NCBI GenBank assembly: GCA_024399015.1 | Contig: JAKSIC010000011.1 | Span: forward strand, 24,645 to 88,644 | From: Fibrobacter sp. | Lineage (GTDB): Bacteria > Fibrobacterota > Fibrobacteria > Fibrobacterales > Fibrobacteraceae | Direction: 5' to 3' | Length of the DNA: 64,000 nt | Shown here: positions 32,187 to 40,529 of the stretch, in pieces | Numbering within the stretch: position 1 is the first letter of the stretch | Layout: every line of letters begins with the position of its first letter | The notes under the pieces: generated by a model | The model's input: only the letters and a program-made list of their open reading frames with translations | Databases searched by the model: none | Told to the model about the DNA's origin: nothing | Made by a program: the position numbers and the translations under genes

Positions 32187-34625
32187 ATGAAAGTTTCTTT
32201 GAATTGGCTGAAGCGTCATGTGGATCTGCCGGAATCTGTGGCAGAAGTTGAAAAGGCTCTTACTTCCGTTGGCCTCGAAGTCGAAGGCATCGAGGAACCG
32301 GGCAAGGTTTACGACAAGCTGGTCGTAGCCAAGGTTCTCACCTGCGAAAACCATCCGGATAGCGACCACCTCCACATCACTACCGTCAATAACGGCAAGG
32401 AAGTCATCCAGATCGTCTGCGGCGCCCCCAACGTTGCCGCCGGCCAGACCGTGGTTCTCGCTCCTATCGGTGCAGAACTTCCCATGAGCGACGGCACCGT
32501 CCTCAAGATGAAGAAGTCCAAGATCCGCGGCGTGGAAAGTTTCGGCATGATTTGCGCCGAAGACGAAATCGGTCTTTCTGACGACCACGGTGGCATCATG
32601 GTTCTCGACGACTCCATCCCGGCCGGTACTCCTTTTGTAAGCCTGGGCATGTACGACGTCTGCTTCGAACTGAACGTGACCCCCAACCGCCCGGACGCAC
32701 TTTGCCACCGCGGTGTCGCTCGTGAACTTGCAGCAAAGTTCGGTCGCGAACTGAAGCCCCTGACCTACAACCTGGTCGAAGAAGCTGAAGCCGCAAGCTC
32801 CGCAGCATCTCTCGAAGTTGTCCCGGGTTGCGGTTGCTCCCGCTACACTGGTCGTGTCATCAAGGGCGTGGAAGTGAAGCAGAGCCCCAGCTGGCTTTCC
32901 AAGCTCCTCCACACCGTGGGCATGAACTCCATCAACAACGTTGTGGACATCACCAACTTTATCCTCATGGACGTGGGCCAGCCCCTCCATAGCTTCGACA
33001 TGGACCAGCTGAAGGGTTCCATGATCAAGGTTCGCCGCGCAGTGAAGGGCGAAAAGATCCAGACCATCGACCACACCGACCACGAGCTCACCGAAGCTGA
33101 ACTGGTCATTTGCGACGGCGACCGTCCGGTGGCTGTGGCAGGCACCATGGGTGGTGTAGAATCTGAAATCGTAGACAGCACCAAGAACGTGTTCCTGGAA
33201 AGCGCCTACTTCAACCCCACCATCGTCCGTAAGCAGGCCAAGCGCCTGGGCATCGGTTCCGACTCCAGCTACCGCTTCGAACGTGGCATCGACGTTTCCA
33301 CTCAGGACGAATACAGCAAGTACGCTTGCGCCATGATCCAGAAAGTGGCAGGCGGCAAGGTCCTCAAGGGCTGTGTGGAATACACCGGCGAAGACCACCA
33401 GAAGGAATTGAACAAGGTTGACCTCCGCGTTAGCCGCGTTGCAAAGATCATCGGCATGGACATCGCTGCTGACGTGATCCGCAAGCACCTCACCAGCATC
33501 AACCTGAAGTTGGTTGCTGAAAACGGTGAAACCATGACTTTCGAAATCCCGGGCAACCGTCCGGACTTGGAACGCGAAGTGGACCTCATCGAAGAAGTGG
33601 CCCGCCTCGTTGGCTTCGACAACATTCCGTACAGCCTCCCCAAGTTCACCATGCAGCCCAACGAACTTCCGGCTGTTGAAGTCATGAACCGCAAGATTCG
33701 TAGAACCCTTTCCGCTATGGGCCTCCACGAATGCTTGAATCTCCGCTTTACCAGCAAGGCTCGCACTGAAGCTCTCTTCGGCGCAGAATCCGACGACCGC
33801 CGCACCAAGCCGGCAGCCCTCCTGAATCCGCTGTCCGAAGAACTGGGCGTCGTTCCCACTAGCCTTCTCCCCAACTTGCTGAAGAACGTTGCTGAAAACG
33901 AAAAGAACCGTCCGGGTTCCGTTCGCTTGTTCGAAGTGGCCAAGGGCCAGTTCAAGCGCGACCGCAAGGACGTTCGCGATCCGGGCTTTGATGAATCCAA
34001 CCTCGTTGCACTCGCTATCGCAGGTAACTTCGACGTGAACCCGCTGAACGACAAGCCGGCACAGATCGACTTCGCCGCCTTCAAGGGCTTCGTCCTCTCC
34101 TTCTTCAAGCGCCTCGGCCTTGTTGTGGAAATCCGCGTTCCGAAGACTGCAGAAAACTTCCTCCATCCGGGCAAGCAGGCTGAAGTTGTTACCACCGACG
34201 GCGTCGTCCTCGGCACCATGGGTAACCTCCACCCGTCCGCCATGAAGGCTTTGGAAATCGGTTACGAGACCTACGTTCTCGAAGCAAATCTCGACAAGAT
34301 GATTGAAGCAAGCCACAAGAAGATTATCTTCCAGGCCTTCAGCCGTCAGGTTCCGTCCAGCCGCGACATTTCCATCGAAGTCGCCAAGGGCATGACTCAC
34401 GAAGAAATCCTCGGCCGCATCAAGGGACTCAACCCGAAGAACCTGGCCAAGGTCGTTCTCAAGAGCATCTACGAAGGCGACAAGATCGAAGCCGGCAAGA
34501 AGAACATGGTTTACAGCCTTACCTATCAGGCTATGGACCGCACCCTTACCGACGACGAAGTCAACAAGGCACACAACAAGCTCCGCGACAAGCTCGTAGC
34601 TAACGGCGACATCGTTTTGCGCTAA
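32187..34625 (+). CDS. pheT: phenylalanyl-tRNA synthetase beta subunit
   Basis: The 812-residue beta subunit of the alpha2-beta2 PheRS. In order: N-terminal domain (MKVSLNWLKRHVDLPES), EMAP-like tRNA-binding domain (KVLTCENHPDSDHLHITTV, IVCGAPNVAAGQ), B3/B4 editing domain (SINNVVDITNFILMDVGQPL, SSYRFERGID), B5 (FEIPGNRPDLEREVDLIEE), a catalytic-like core, and a C-terminal anticodon-binding FDX-ACB domain (SRDISIEVAKGMTHEEI ... VYSLTYQAMDRTLTDDEVN). AAGGAATAAAAG precedes the ATG. pheS is not adjacent in this window, unlike the common pheST arrangement. Confidence 0.96.
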   Translation: MKVSLNWLKRHVDLPESVAEVEKALTSVGLEVEGIEEPGKVYDKLVVAKVLTCENHPDSDHLHITTVNNGKEVIQIVCGAPNVAAGQTVVLAPIGAELPMSDGTVLKMKKSKIRGVESFGMICAEDEIGLSDDHGGIMVLDDSIPAGTPFVSLGMYDVCFELNVTPNRPDALCHRGVARELAAKFGRELKPLTYNLVEEAEAASSAASLEVVPGCGCSRYTGRVIKGVEVKQSPSWLSKLLHTVGMNSINNVVDITNFILMDVGQPLHSFDMDQLKGSMIKVRRAVKGEKIQTIDHTDHELTEAELVICDGDRPVAVAGTMGGVESEIVDSTKNVFLESAYFNPTIVRKQAKRLGIGSDSSYRFERGIDVSTQDEYSKYACAMIQKVAGGKVLKGCVEYTGEDHQKELNKVDLRVSRVAKIIGMDIAADVIRKHLTSINLKLVAENGETMTFEIPGNRPDLEREVDLIEEVARLVGFDNIPYSLPKFTMQPNELPAVEVMNRKIRRTLSAMGLHECLNLRFTSKARTEALFGAESDDRRTKPAALLNPLSEELGVVPTSLLPNLLKNVAENEKNRPGSVRLFEVAKGQFKRDRKDVRDPGFDESNLVALAIAGNFDVNPLNDKPAQIDFAAFKGFVLSFFKRLGLVVEIRVPKTAENFLHPGKQAEVVTTDGVVLGTMGNLHPSAMKALEIGYETYVLEANLDKMIEASHKKIIFQAFSRQVPSSRDISIEVAKGMTHEEILGRIKGLNPKNLAKVVLKSIYEGDKIEAGKKNMVYSLTYQAMDRTLTDDEVNKAHNKLRDKLVANGDIVLR

Positions 34626-34651
34626 AGCGCTAACGCGCAGAGCGTTTGCGC

Positions 34652-34773
34652 AGTTATGAATTACGAATTATGAGTTACGAGATGGCCGTCAAGTAAAAAC
34701 AGAACAGTCTCTCGTGATTCATAACTGAATCGCCCTGCGACTCTCATAATTCGTACATCATACTTCGTAATTA
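34652..34773. repeat. AT-rich dispersed repeat arms, inverted (REPIN-like)
   Basis: Three arms built of ~10-bp units: CAGTTATGAATTACGAATTA at 34652, then inverted TCTCGTGATTCATAACTG (~34709) and CTCATAATTCGTACATCATA (~34743). The arms are mutually inverted and can pair across the region. Same family at 35386-35418 and 59105-59200. Confidence 0.65.
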
Positions 34774-34774
34774 G

Positions 34775-34808
34775 AAAAAGCCCCGCAGTTCAACTGCGAG
34801 GCTTTTTT
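34775..34808 (+). terminator. bidirectional intrinsic terminator after pheT
   Basis: AAAAAGCCCCGCAG / CTGCGAGGCTTTTTT hairpin with a small mismatch and TTCAA loop, between the convergent pheT and small-protein genes. Confidence 0.87.
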
Positions 34809-34863
34809 CATACTCCTCCCGAGAGACGAGTCTCAACAGCGAAGCATTAAACAGTAAAAGAAA

Positions 34864-35244
34864 CTATCCTACAAGAGCAGTCTTCACCTGCTGAATGAAA
34901 GCCATTTCTTCCGGAGAAACGTTAGTTTCATTATTGTCTTCCTTGGAGGCGCCAGCCACACGAAGCATAGCTTCCAGAACCTTGCCCTTGAATTCAGCAG
35001 ATTCACCCTTCAAGGCATTCACGCAAGCCGTGGTGCGTTCCTTGGCATTGATGTAGCAGCCATAGGTACTGTTAAAATCATCCCAGCTTACATCCGGGGT
35101 CAATTCGTCGTGAATCTTGTCCAGTTCATCGCTTTCAGCTTCTGTTGCAGAAGAAGAACCAGGCAGCAACTTTTCCGTTTCAGTTTCGTGGAAAAGACAA
35201 GCCACCTGCCAGGAAAGGACCAAAAGAGCAAGATTCGGATTCAT
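34864..35244 (-). CDS. small helical protein of unknown function
   Basis: A 126-residue protein with a hydrophobic N-terminal stretch (NLALLVLSWQVACLF), an acidic middle (TEAESDELDKIHDELTPDVSWDDF) and a C-terminal helical segment (LEAMLRVAGASKEDN ... SPEEMAFIQQVKTAL) vaguely like TerB-type helical bundles. Coding is supported by GAGG five bases before the ATG and by a shared terminator downstream. No family is recognised. Confidence 0.65.
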   Translation of the reverse strand: MNPNLALLVLSWQVACLFHETETEKLLPGSSSATEAESDELDKIHDELTPDVSWDDFNSTYGCYINAKERTTACVNALKGESAEFKGKVLEAMLRVAGASKEDNNETNVSPEEMAFIQQVKTALVG

Positions 35245-35385
35245 TTACACCTCGTATTGTTTTTCTTAAAGATATATAAAATCTTGAAAATTATGAGAAT
35301 GCAAATCCATAGAATTTGACGATAAATCAAGAAAAGCCCCGTTCATCTATCATCATTTTCAATTTTTAACCCCACGATCCACCAT

Positions 35386-35418
35386 TCTCGTAATTCATAC
35401 TTCATAATTCATAATTTT
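35386..35418. repeat. AT-rich dispersed repeat arm upstream of dnaX
   Basis: ATTCTCGTAATTCATACTTC followed by ATAATTCATAATT, a single arm of the family seen at 34652-34773. It ends 16 bp before the dnaX start codon. Confidence 0.65.
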
Positions 35419-35421
35419 TAC

Positions 35422-35427
35422 TATATT
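35422..35427 (+). promoter_or_regulatory. possible dnaX -10 box (TATATT), near-leaderless
   Basis: TATATT lies 7 bp before the dnaX ATG (35435). The same hexamer precedes rnpB (with a good -35), the MCE gene and the Omp85 gene. No -35 match is evident here, and there is no Shine-Dalgarno before dnaX. Confidence 0.3.
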
Positions 35428-35434
35428 CCAGCAC

Positions 35435-37288
35435 ATGGCATACGTAGCAATGGCCCGAAAGTGGCGTCCGCAGTCTTTCTCTGACATGGTTGGTCAGGAA
35501 CATATCGCACAAACCCTTCAGAACGCAATTGAAGGGGGACGTTTGCATCATGCATTCCTGTTCACCGGAACCCGCGGCGTAGGTAAGACCACCAGTGCCC
35601 GTATCCTTGCCCGTACTTTGAACTGCACCGGTGGCGATCCGCTCCACCCCTGTGGAGAATGCCCCAGCTGTAAGGATTTTGCCGGTGGCAATCCCATGGA
35701 CATTTTCGAAATAGATGCTGCTTCCAACACTGGCGTGGACAACATCCGTGACGTGATTGAACGTGTGCAGTACCCGCCCGTTATCGGCAAGTACAAGATC
35801 TTTATTATCGACGAAGTCCACATGCTCTCTACCGGCGCCTTCAACGCATTGTTGAAGACTCTTGAAGAACCGCCTGAACATGTGATTTTCATTTTCGCCA
35901 CTACAGAAGTCAACAAAGTGCCGCAGACCATTCTTAGCCGTGTGCAGCGTTTTGACTTCAAGCGCCTTTCTGTGGAGCAGGTCCGCAGCCGTCTCCGTTT
36001 CATTTGCGAACAGGAGAACATCAACGCCTCCGACGAAACTTTGGACGTCTTTGCCGAAAAGGCCGACGGTTCCATGCGTGATGGCCTCACCTACTTCGAC
36101 CAGGCTTATGCATTTACCGGCAGCGAAATGACCGCCGATGCCGTACGTAGCGTCCTGGGCATTCCTCCCGTAGAACTTTTCTTCACGTTGATTAACGCTA
36201 TTGAAGCACACGACCTTAAGGCTTGCTTCAAGATGGTGGACGATGCCTGCAAGCGCGGCATCGAATTCACCCCGCTTCTGGATGGTTTCGGCAAATTCCT
36301 CCGCAACTTGCTCTACACCCGCCTGGACGCCTTCACCCCCGACGTGCTCAACGTTTCCGAAGAACTTTACACCAAGTACAAGAGCTCTGTACCGGGCCTC
36401 AAGAACGGCGACCTTCTTCGCATCAGCAAGATGCTCATCGACCTTCAGGCAGCACTCCGCTACAGCACCAACCCGCGTCTGCTGGTAGAAACCACATTCG
36501 CCCGCATGGCTTGGCTTGATCATCTTACGGATCTAAGACGCGCGTTAGCCGCCATCAACGACCCCACAAAAGCCTCCGGTTCCGCCGACCATGAGGCGTT
36601 AAAAAAAAAAGTAACTGAAGTCAGCACCATGTTGGACGCCCAGGAAGAAGCCAAGGCGCTCCGGCAGAAGAATGAAAATCCCTTTGCAGCAATGCAGCAG
36701 GGAATTGCTGGCGGTTATAACGCAAGCAACTTCGATGACCGCAATTCCGACGCCTTCGGCGACTCTGGTTTCGGTGATTACGGAAGCGGTTCCAGCGGTT
36801 ACAACGGCACCGTCTACACCCGATACGAAATTGCAGCCGCATGGGATTCCATCAAGGCACGCATTGCCGACGACAACGACTTCAACTTCTCCGTAACCTT
36901 GAACGAAACTGTTCTGGAAACCGGGAACCAGCAGATCACCCCCTTCCCCGTCAGGCTGACCTTTGTTAGCGACAGAGCAGGGAGCGACAACTGGGGCGTC
37001 CGCCAGATGGAGGAACACCCGGATTACTTCGAAAAGGTAAAGCAAATTCTGGAAGAAAGGCTCCAAACACCCGTAGACCTTTCCATCGGAACCCGCGCCT
37101 ACACCGAAAGCGAACTCCACCAGAAGCGTCAGGCGCAAATGTCCCCCTTCGAGCTGGACAAGCAGAACGACCCGGGTCTCGCCCGACTCATCGACGTCTT
37201 CAATGCAGAACTGATTTACTCCGCCAAGGTGAAGAAGCAGGTCATTGAGCAGCAGCCCGACGAGCAGATGCAGGACCAGGAAGACTAG
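35435..37288 (+). CDS. dnaX: DNA polymerase III subunit tau (and probably gamma)
   Basis: The clamp-loader ATPase subunit of the replicative polymerase, 617 residues as tau. Walker A is GTRGVGKTT (45-53), followed by the four-cysteine zinc module (CTGGDPLHPCGECPSC), Walker B IIDEVHML and sensor motif ATTEVNKVPQTILSRVQRF. Residues ~390 onward form the tau-specific part. A run of ten A at 36601-36610 lies at codons 389-392; shifts in either direction meet a stop within three codons, giving a ~392-394-residue gamma-like product. ybaB follows 73 bp downstream, as in many bacteria; recR does not. Confidence 0.95.
   Translation: MAYVAMARKWRPQSFSDMVGQEHIAQTLQNAIEGGRLHHAFLFTGTRGVGKTTSARILARTLNCTGGDPLHPCGECPSCKDFAGGNPMDIFEIDAASNTGVDNIRDVIERVQYPPVIGKYKIFIIDEVHMLSTGAFNALLKTLEEPPEHVIFIFATTEVNKVPQTILSRVQRFDFKRLSVEQVRSRLRFICEQENINASDETLDVFAEKADGSMRDGLTYFDQAYAFTGSEMTADAVRSVLGIPPVELFFTLINAIEAHDLKACFKMVDDACKRGIEFTPLLDGFGKFLRNLLYTRLDAFTPDVLNVSEELYTKYKSSVPGLKNGDLLRISKMLIDLQAALRYSTNPRLLVETTFARMAWLDHLTDLRRALAAINDPTKASGSADHEALKKKVTEVSTMLDAQEEAKALRQKNENPFAAMQQGIAGGYNASNFDDRNSDAFGDSGFGDYGSGSSGYNGTVYTRYEIAAAWDSIKARIADDNDFNFSVTLNETVLETGNQQITPFPVRLTFVSDRAGSDNWGVRQMEEHPDYFEKVKQILEERLQTPVDLSIGTRAYTESELHQKRQAQMSPFELDKQNDPGLARLIDVFNAELIYSAKVKKQVIEQQPDEQMQDQED
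36601..36610 (+). other. poly-A slippage / frameshift site in dnaX
   Basis: GCG TTA AAA AAA AAA GTA in the zero frame. With one extra A or a -1 shift the reading becomes AGT AAC TGA; with one A fewer or a +1 shift it becomes AAG TAA. Both alternatives stop at once. A GAGG (36593-36596) lies 4 nt upstream. E. coli uses A AAA AAG for ribosomal -1 shifting and Thermus uses a nine-A run for transcript slippage at the same place in dnaX. Confidence 0.75.
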
Positions 37289-37361
37289 TGGCGAAATTTC
37301 GCCTCTCCGCACCAAATTTTTATAAATTAAAGCAGAAAATCAAAAATAGAGGATTATTCTT

Positions 37362-37670
37362 ATGGATATGAGCAAAATGTTGAGAGACCTTCAGAAGATG
37401 CAGAGCAAGATGATGAAGGCTCAGAACGACCTCAAGGCTACCAGTTTCGAAGCAGAAGCCGGTGGTGGCATGGTCAAGGTCGCCATGAACGGAAAGGGCG
37501 TGGTCACCATGATCAAGATCAACCCGGATGCCGTGGACAAGGACGACGTCGAAGCTCTCGAAGACCTGCTCATGGCCGCCATCAACGCTGCTGTCAAGAA
37601 GAAAGATGACGCCACCCAGTCCAGCATTTCCGACATTACCGGTGGCATGAAGATCCCCGGTATGATGTAA
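37362..37670 (+). CDS. ybaB: nucleoid-associated protein, YbaB/EbfC family
   Basis: A 102-residue dimeric DNA-binding protein: MSKMLRDLQKMQSKMMKAQNDL, the central GGGMVKVAMNGKGVVTMIKI strand region, and an acidic EALEDLLMAAINAAVKK helix. AGAGGA precedes the ATG. Neighbouring dnaX is the usual context. Confidence 0.94.
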   Translation: MDMSKMLRDLQKMQSKMMKAQNDLKATSFEAEAGGGMVKVAMNGKGVVTMIKINPDAVDKDDVEALEDLLMAAINAAVKKKDDATQSSISDITGGMKIPGMM

Positions 37671-37775
37671 TTTCAAACGGTTCCGACGCGATTATAATTT
37701 ACGCAAATTTTGCGCAAATCCTCCCGTTCGCCCCGGCAACTTTACACTTTTCGTAAGCCCTTTGGCTCAACTTTC

Positions 37776-37804
37776 AAAAGCCTCCTTTCAGGGGGCTTTT
37801 TTTT
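37776..37804 (+). terminator. intrinsic terminator after ybaB
   Basis: AAAAGCCTCCTTTCAGGGGGCTTTT hairpin with one G-U pair, then T residues (eight in all). The rest of the 284-bp gap to the efflux operon is AT-rich and holds the promoter candidate at 37919. Confidence 0.85.
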
Positions 37805-37918
37805 GCGTTTTTTCACCAAATATGACAAAAATCATATTCCCAAGTCATTTCATCGGCTTATACGACATTTCATCGGCAAAGTTGGCCATTCGCCCTTTTA
37901 TCATTTATACAAATTTTT

Positions 37919-37926
37919 TACATTTG
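37919..37926 (+). promoter_or_regulatory. possible FCB-type -7 element (TACATTTG) of the efflux operon
   Basis: TACATTTG, matching TAnnTTTG, 28 bp before the TolC-like ATG, with AGGAG between. The same octamer precedes the FAD dehydrogenase. A matching TTTG at -33 is not evident. Confidence 0.4.
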
Positions 37927-37954
37927 GGCCGTAAAAAATAATATAGGAGATATA

Positions 37955-39439
37955 ATGTCTAGACAACTTACTATCTCGGCACCTCTAGCTTTTACAATAG
38001 CCCTGGGCATGGCCTGCCAGGCCTTCGCAGGTCAGGTTTATACCCGCGAAGATGCAATCCGCATCGCCATGGAAAAGTCTTCTGACATCAAGACCGCGGA
38101 AGAAGATTTGATCAGCGCAAATTCCCAGGTGGAAGGCGGCTATGGAAACGCCTACCCCTCCGTTGACTTGAGCGCCACCGTCACCCGTATTTTCGGTATG
38201 AAGGATGTGAAGCCATTTACCCAGATGACCGAGGCCTACGATAGGTACCATCCTAACGGCTGGATGGTCAATCCTGATGGCACTCCGATGGTGGGCCCCG
38301 ATGGTAACCCCATGGTCGATCCTTCCGGAAACCCGTTGCCCACAGACTACGACGGCATTGTTGCCGCAGCTCTTGACAAGTCCACCACCCAGGCTTTGCA
38401 ACAGGCTTACCGTTGGCAGTCCAATGTGAACCTTTCCGTGACCCAGGTTCTCTACGCAGCCGGTAAGGTGGGCGTGGGTATCGACATTGCCAAGACTGCA
38501 AAGCGTTTGCAGGAAGTAAACTTGGAGAACACCAAGGCAAAAGTTCGCTACGACGTAGAAAGCGCCTTCAACCAGCTCCTTTTCCTGGATTCCGCCCTGG
38601 CTATCCAGCAGGCAACCATTGAACTGACCCAGACCAACCTGGACTTTGTGGAACAGTCCCTCAAGAGCGGCATGGCCACTGAACTGGACCTGATCCGTGT
38701 GCAGTTGGCTTTGGATGGTTACAAGTCAGACCTGGAAAAGACAAAGAAGTCCCAGGTTCTCGCCCGTAACGCCCTTTTGAATTCCATGGGTCTTGGTTTC
38801 GACGCGGAAGCAACCTTTGTCGGTGAATTCCTGAACCCGGAAGAAGCAATCACCTACCCCGACACTTCCATGGCCAACGTGAAGAAGCGTCGCAAGGAAT
38901 TGCTCATGCTGGAAGAAACCGAAACCATGCTGAACAAGAACATCGAAATCGAAGAAGGCGGCTACAAGCCCACCATCGTTCTCGGCGGTCAGATCGGCTA
39001 TAAGAACCTACAGAATGAATTCTACAAGTGGGACGCTCCCAGATGGAGCAAGCTCACCAAGGCAGCATTCCTTAGCCTCAACATGAACCTTTTCAACGGT
39101 ATGCAGACCAAGGAAAAGATTGTTCAGGCTAAATCCAAGCTCCGCAGCACCCAGGTTCAGAAGGACGCCGCAGAACGCGGTTTCCGTCTGCAGATCGAAT
39201 CCTGCGCAAACACCTTCGAAGATGCCATCCAGCAGCTGGAAATCCAGAAGCGTCAGGTGGAACTTGCCACCAAGAACTACGACCTTACCGAAGCAGCTTT
39301 CAAGCTCGGCCGCGAAACCCAGCTGAACCTGCTCTCCGCAAACATGAGCCTCCGTGCAGCAAAGCTCAACTATATGCAGGCTGTTCTGAACTGGAACAAT
39401 GCCCTCCTTGCACTGCGTCAGGCTACTGGTGAATATTAA
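37955..39439 (+). CDS. TolC-family outer-membrane efflux protein
   Basis: A 494-residue outer-membrane channel with a signal peptide ending in QAFA and two long coiled-coil outer-membrane-efflux repeats (residues ~30-260 and ~270-490; e.g. LDSALAIQQATIELTQTNLD and LNLLSANMSLRAAKLNYMQAVLNW). An unusual proline/glycine-rich insert (NPDGTPMVGPDGNPMVDPSG) lies near residue 110. TATAGGAG precedes the ATG. First gene of a TolC/adaptor/RND operon with gaps of 16-18 bp. Confidence 0.92.
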   Translation: MSRQLTISAPLAFTIALGMACQAFAGQVYTREDAIRIAMEKSSDIKTAEEDLISANSQVEGGYGNAYPSVDLSATVTRIFGMKDVKPFTQMTEAYDRYHPNGWMVNPDGTPMVGPDGNPMVDPSGNPLPTDYDGIVAAALDKSTTQALQQAYRWQSNVNLSVTQVLYAAGKVGVGIDIAKTAKRLQEVNLENTKAKVRYDVESAFNQLLFLDSALAIQQATIELTQTNLDFVEQSLKSGMATELDLIRVQLALDGYKSDLEKTKKSQVLARNALLNSMGLGFDAEATFVGEFLNPEEAITYPDTSMANVKKRRKELLMLEETETMLNKNIEIEEGGYKPTIVLGGQIGYKNLQNEFYKWDAPRWSKLTKAAFLSLNMNLFNGMQTKEKIVQAKSKLRSTQVQKDAAERGFRLQIESCANTFEDAIQQLEIQKRQVELATKNYDLTEAAFKLGRETQLNLLSANMSLRAAKLNYMQAVLNWNNALLALRQATGEY

Positions 39440-39455
39440 GAGAAAGAGGAAGAAA

Positions 39456-40511
39456 ATGAAAAACATCACGAAATCCTTTATTACTTTGGCAGCCCTCTCG
39501 CTCCTCTTTACAGGTTGCGACATGATGAAGAAGCCGGGCGAAAATCAGGAAAAGAAAGCTTCCACTATTGAAGAAATCCAGGCTGAAAAGGGCAAGCCCG
39601 CACGCGTCGTAAAGGCTACCACCGCCAAGATGGCCGACATCCGTAAGTTCAGCGGCACCATCGAAGGCGCCCAGCAGAACTACGTCATTTCCAAGATGAG
39701 CGACCCTCTGGCAAAGATCAACGTCCAGGTGGGTAGCAACGTCCAGAAGGACCAGGTCCTTGCAGAATACGTTTTCACCGGCGATAACACCGCTTACCAG
39801 CAGGCCCAGGAACAGGTCGCCCTTCTGGAAAAGGTCACCGAACGTATGCGTGACCTTCATGCCAAGGGCGGCATTTCCCAGCAGGACATGGACTCCCAGG
39901 AAATGCAGCTGAAGATTGCAAAGATGGGCTTGGAAACCGCCCGCCGCGCAAGCAAGATTCTGGCTCCGTCTTCCGGCACCGTCATCAACATGAACTACCA
40001 GGTAGGCCAGGTTCCCGGCGTTGGCGGCGTGCTCTGCACCATTGCCAAGCTGGATAAGGTAATCCTCAAGCTTAACGTTACCACTCAGGATATCGGCCTC
40101 TTCAAGAAGGGCGCTACCGCTACCATCAATCTTAATGGTCAGAAGTTCGAAGGTAAGGTGACCCTCATTCCTCTGGCAGCTCAGCCCCAGACCCGTTTCT
40201 TCCCGGTCGAAGTCACCTTCAACAACAAGAAGCGTCAGCTCCTCCCGGGCATGTACCTCAATGCTGAAGTTAACGCAGGCCAGGTCAACGGCATTATCCT
40301 TCCCAGCGACGCAGTGGTCTACCGTAACGGCGTGAACTACATGTGGATCATGGATCAGGACGGCAAGGCCAAGCGCAAGATCGTGAAGCTGGGCGTCATG
40401 AGCGACAAGGATGTCCAGGTTCTTGAAGGCATCAACGACGGCGACATGGTTCTCGTAGAAGGCCAGTCCAGAATGAACGACGGCGACAAGATTCTCGTGT
40501 TGGAAGACTAA
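39456..40511 (+). CDS. RND efflux periplasmic adaptor lipoprotein
   Basis: A 351-residue membrane-fusion protein linking pump and channel. Lipobox FTGC. A barrel-sandwich/lipoyl segment (VNVQVGSNVQKDQVLAEY..., ILAPSSGTVINMNYQVGQVP) brackets a short coiled-coil hairpin, followed by a beta-barrel (TATINLNGQKFEGKVTLI) and a membrane-proximal domain. The start at 39456 follows AGAGGAAGAAA and begins the lipoprotein signal; a longer frame to 39399 overlaps the TolC gene. Confidence 0.93.
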   Translation: MKNITKSFITLAALSLLFTGCDMMKKPGENQEKKASTIEEIQAEKGKPARVVKATTAKMADIRKFSGTIEGAQQNYVISKMSDPLAKINVQVGSNVQKDQVLAEYVFTGDNTAYQQAQEQVALLEKVTERMRDLHAKGGISQQDMDSQEMQLKIAKMGLETARRASKILAPSSGTVINMNYQVGQVPGVGGVLCTIAKLDKVILKLNVTTQDIGLFKKGATATINLNGQKFEGKVTLIPLAAQPQTRFFPVEVTFNNKKRQLLPGMYLNAEVNAGQVNGIILPSDAVVYRNGVNYMWIMDQDGKAKRKIVKLGVMSDKDVQVLEGINDGDMVLVEGQSRMNDGDKILVLED

Positions 40512-40529
40512 TCCAGGGAGAGTTTCTGA

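Noticed and set aside
32148..34574. 808-codon open frame antisense to pheT
   Set aside because: It mirrors the pheT codons exactly (His/Val/Ala-rich shadow product) and has no domain; pheT itself is complete and conserved.
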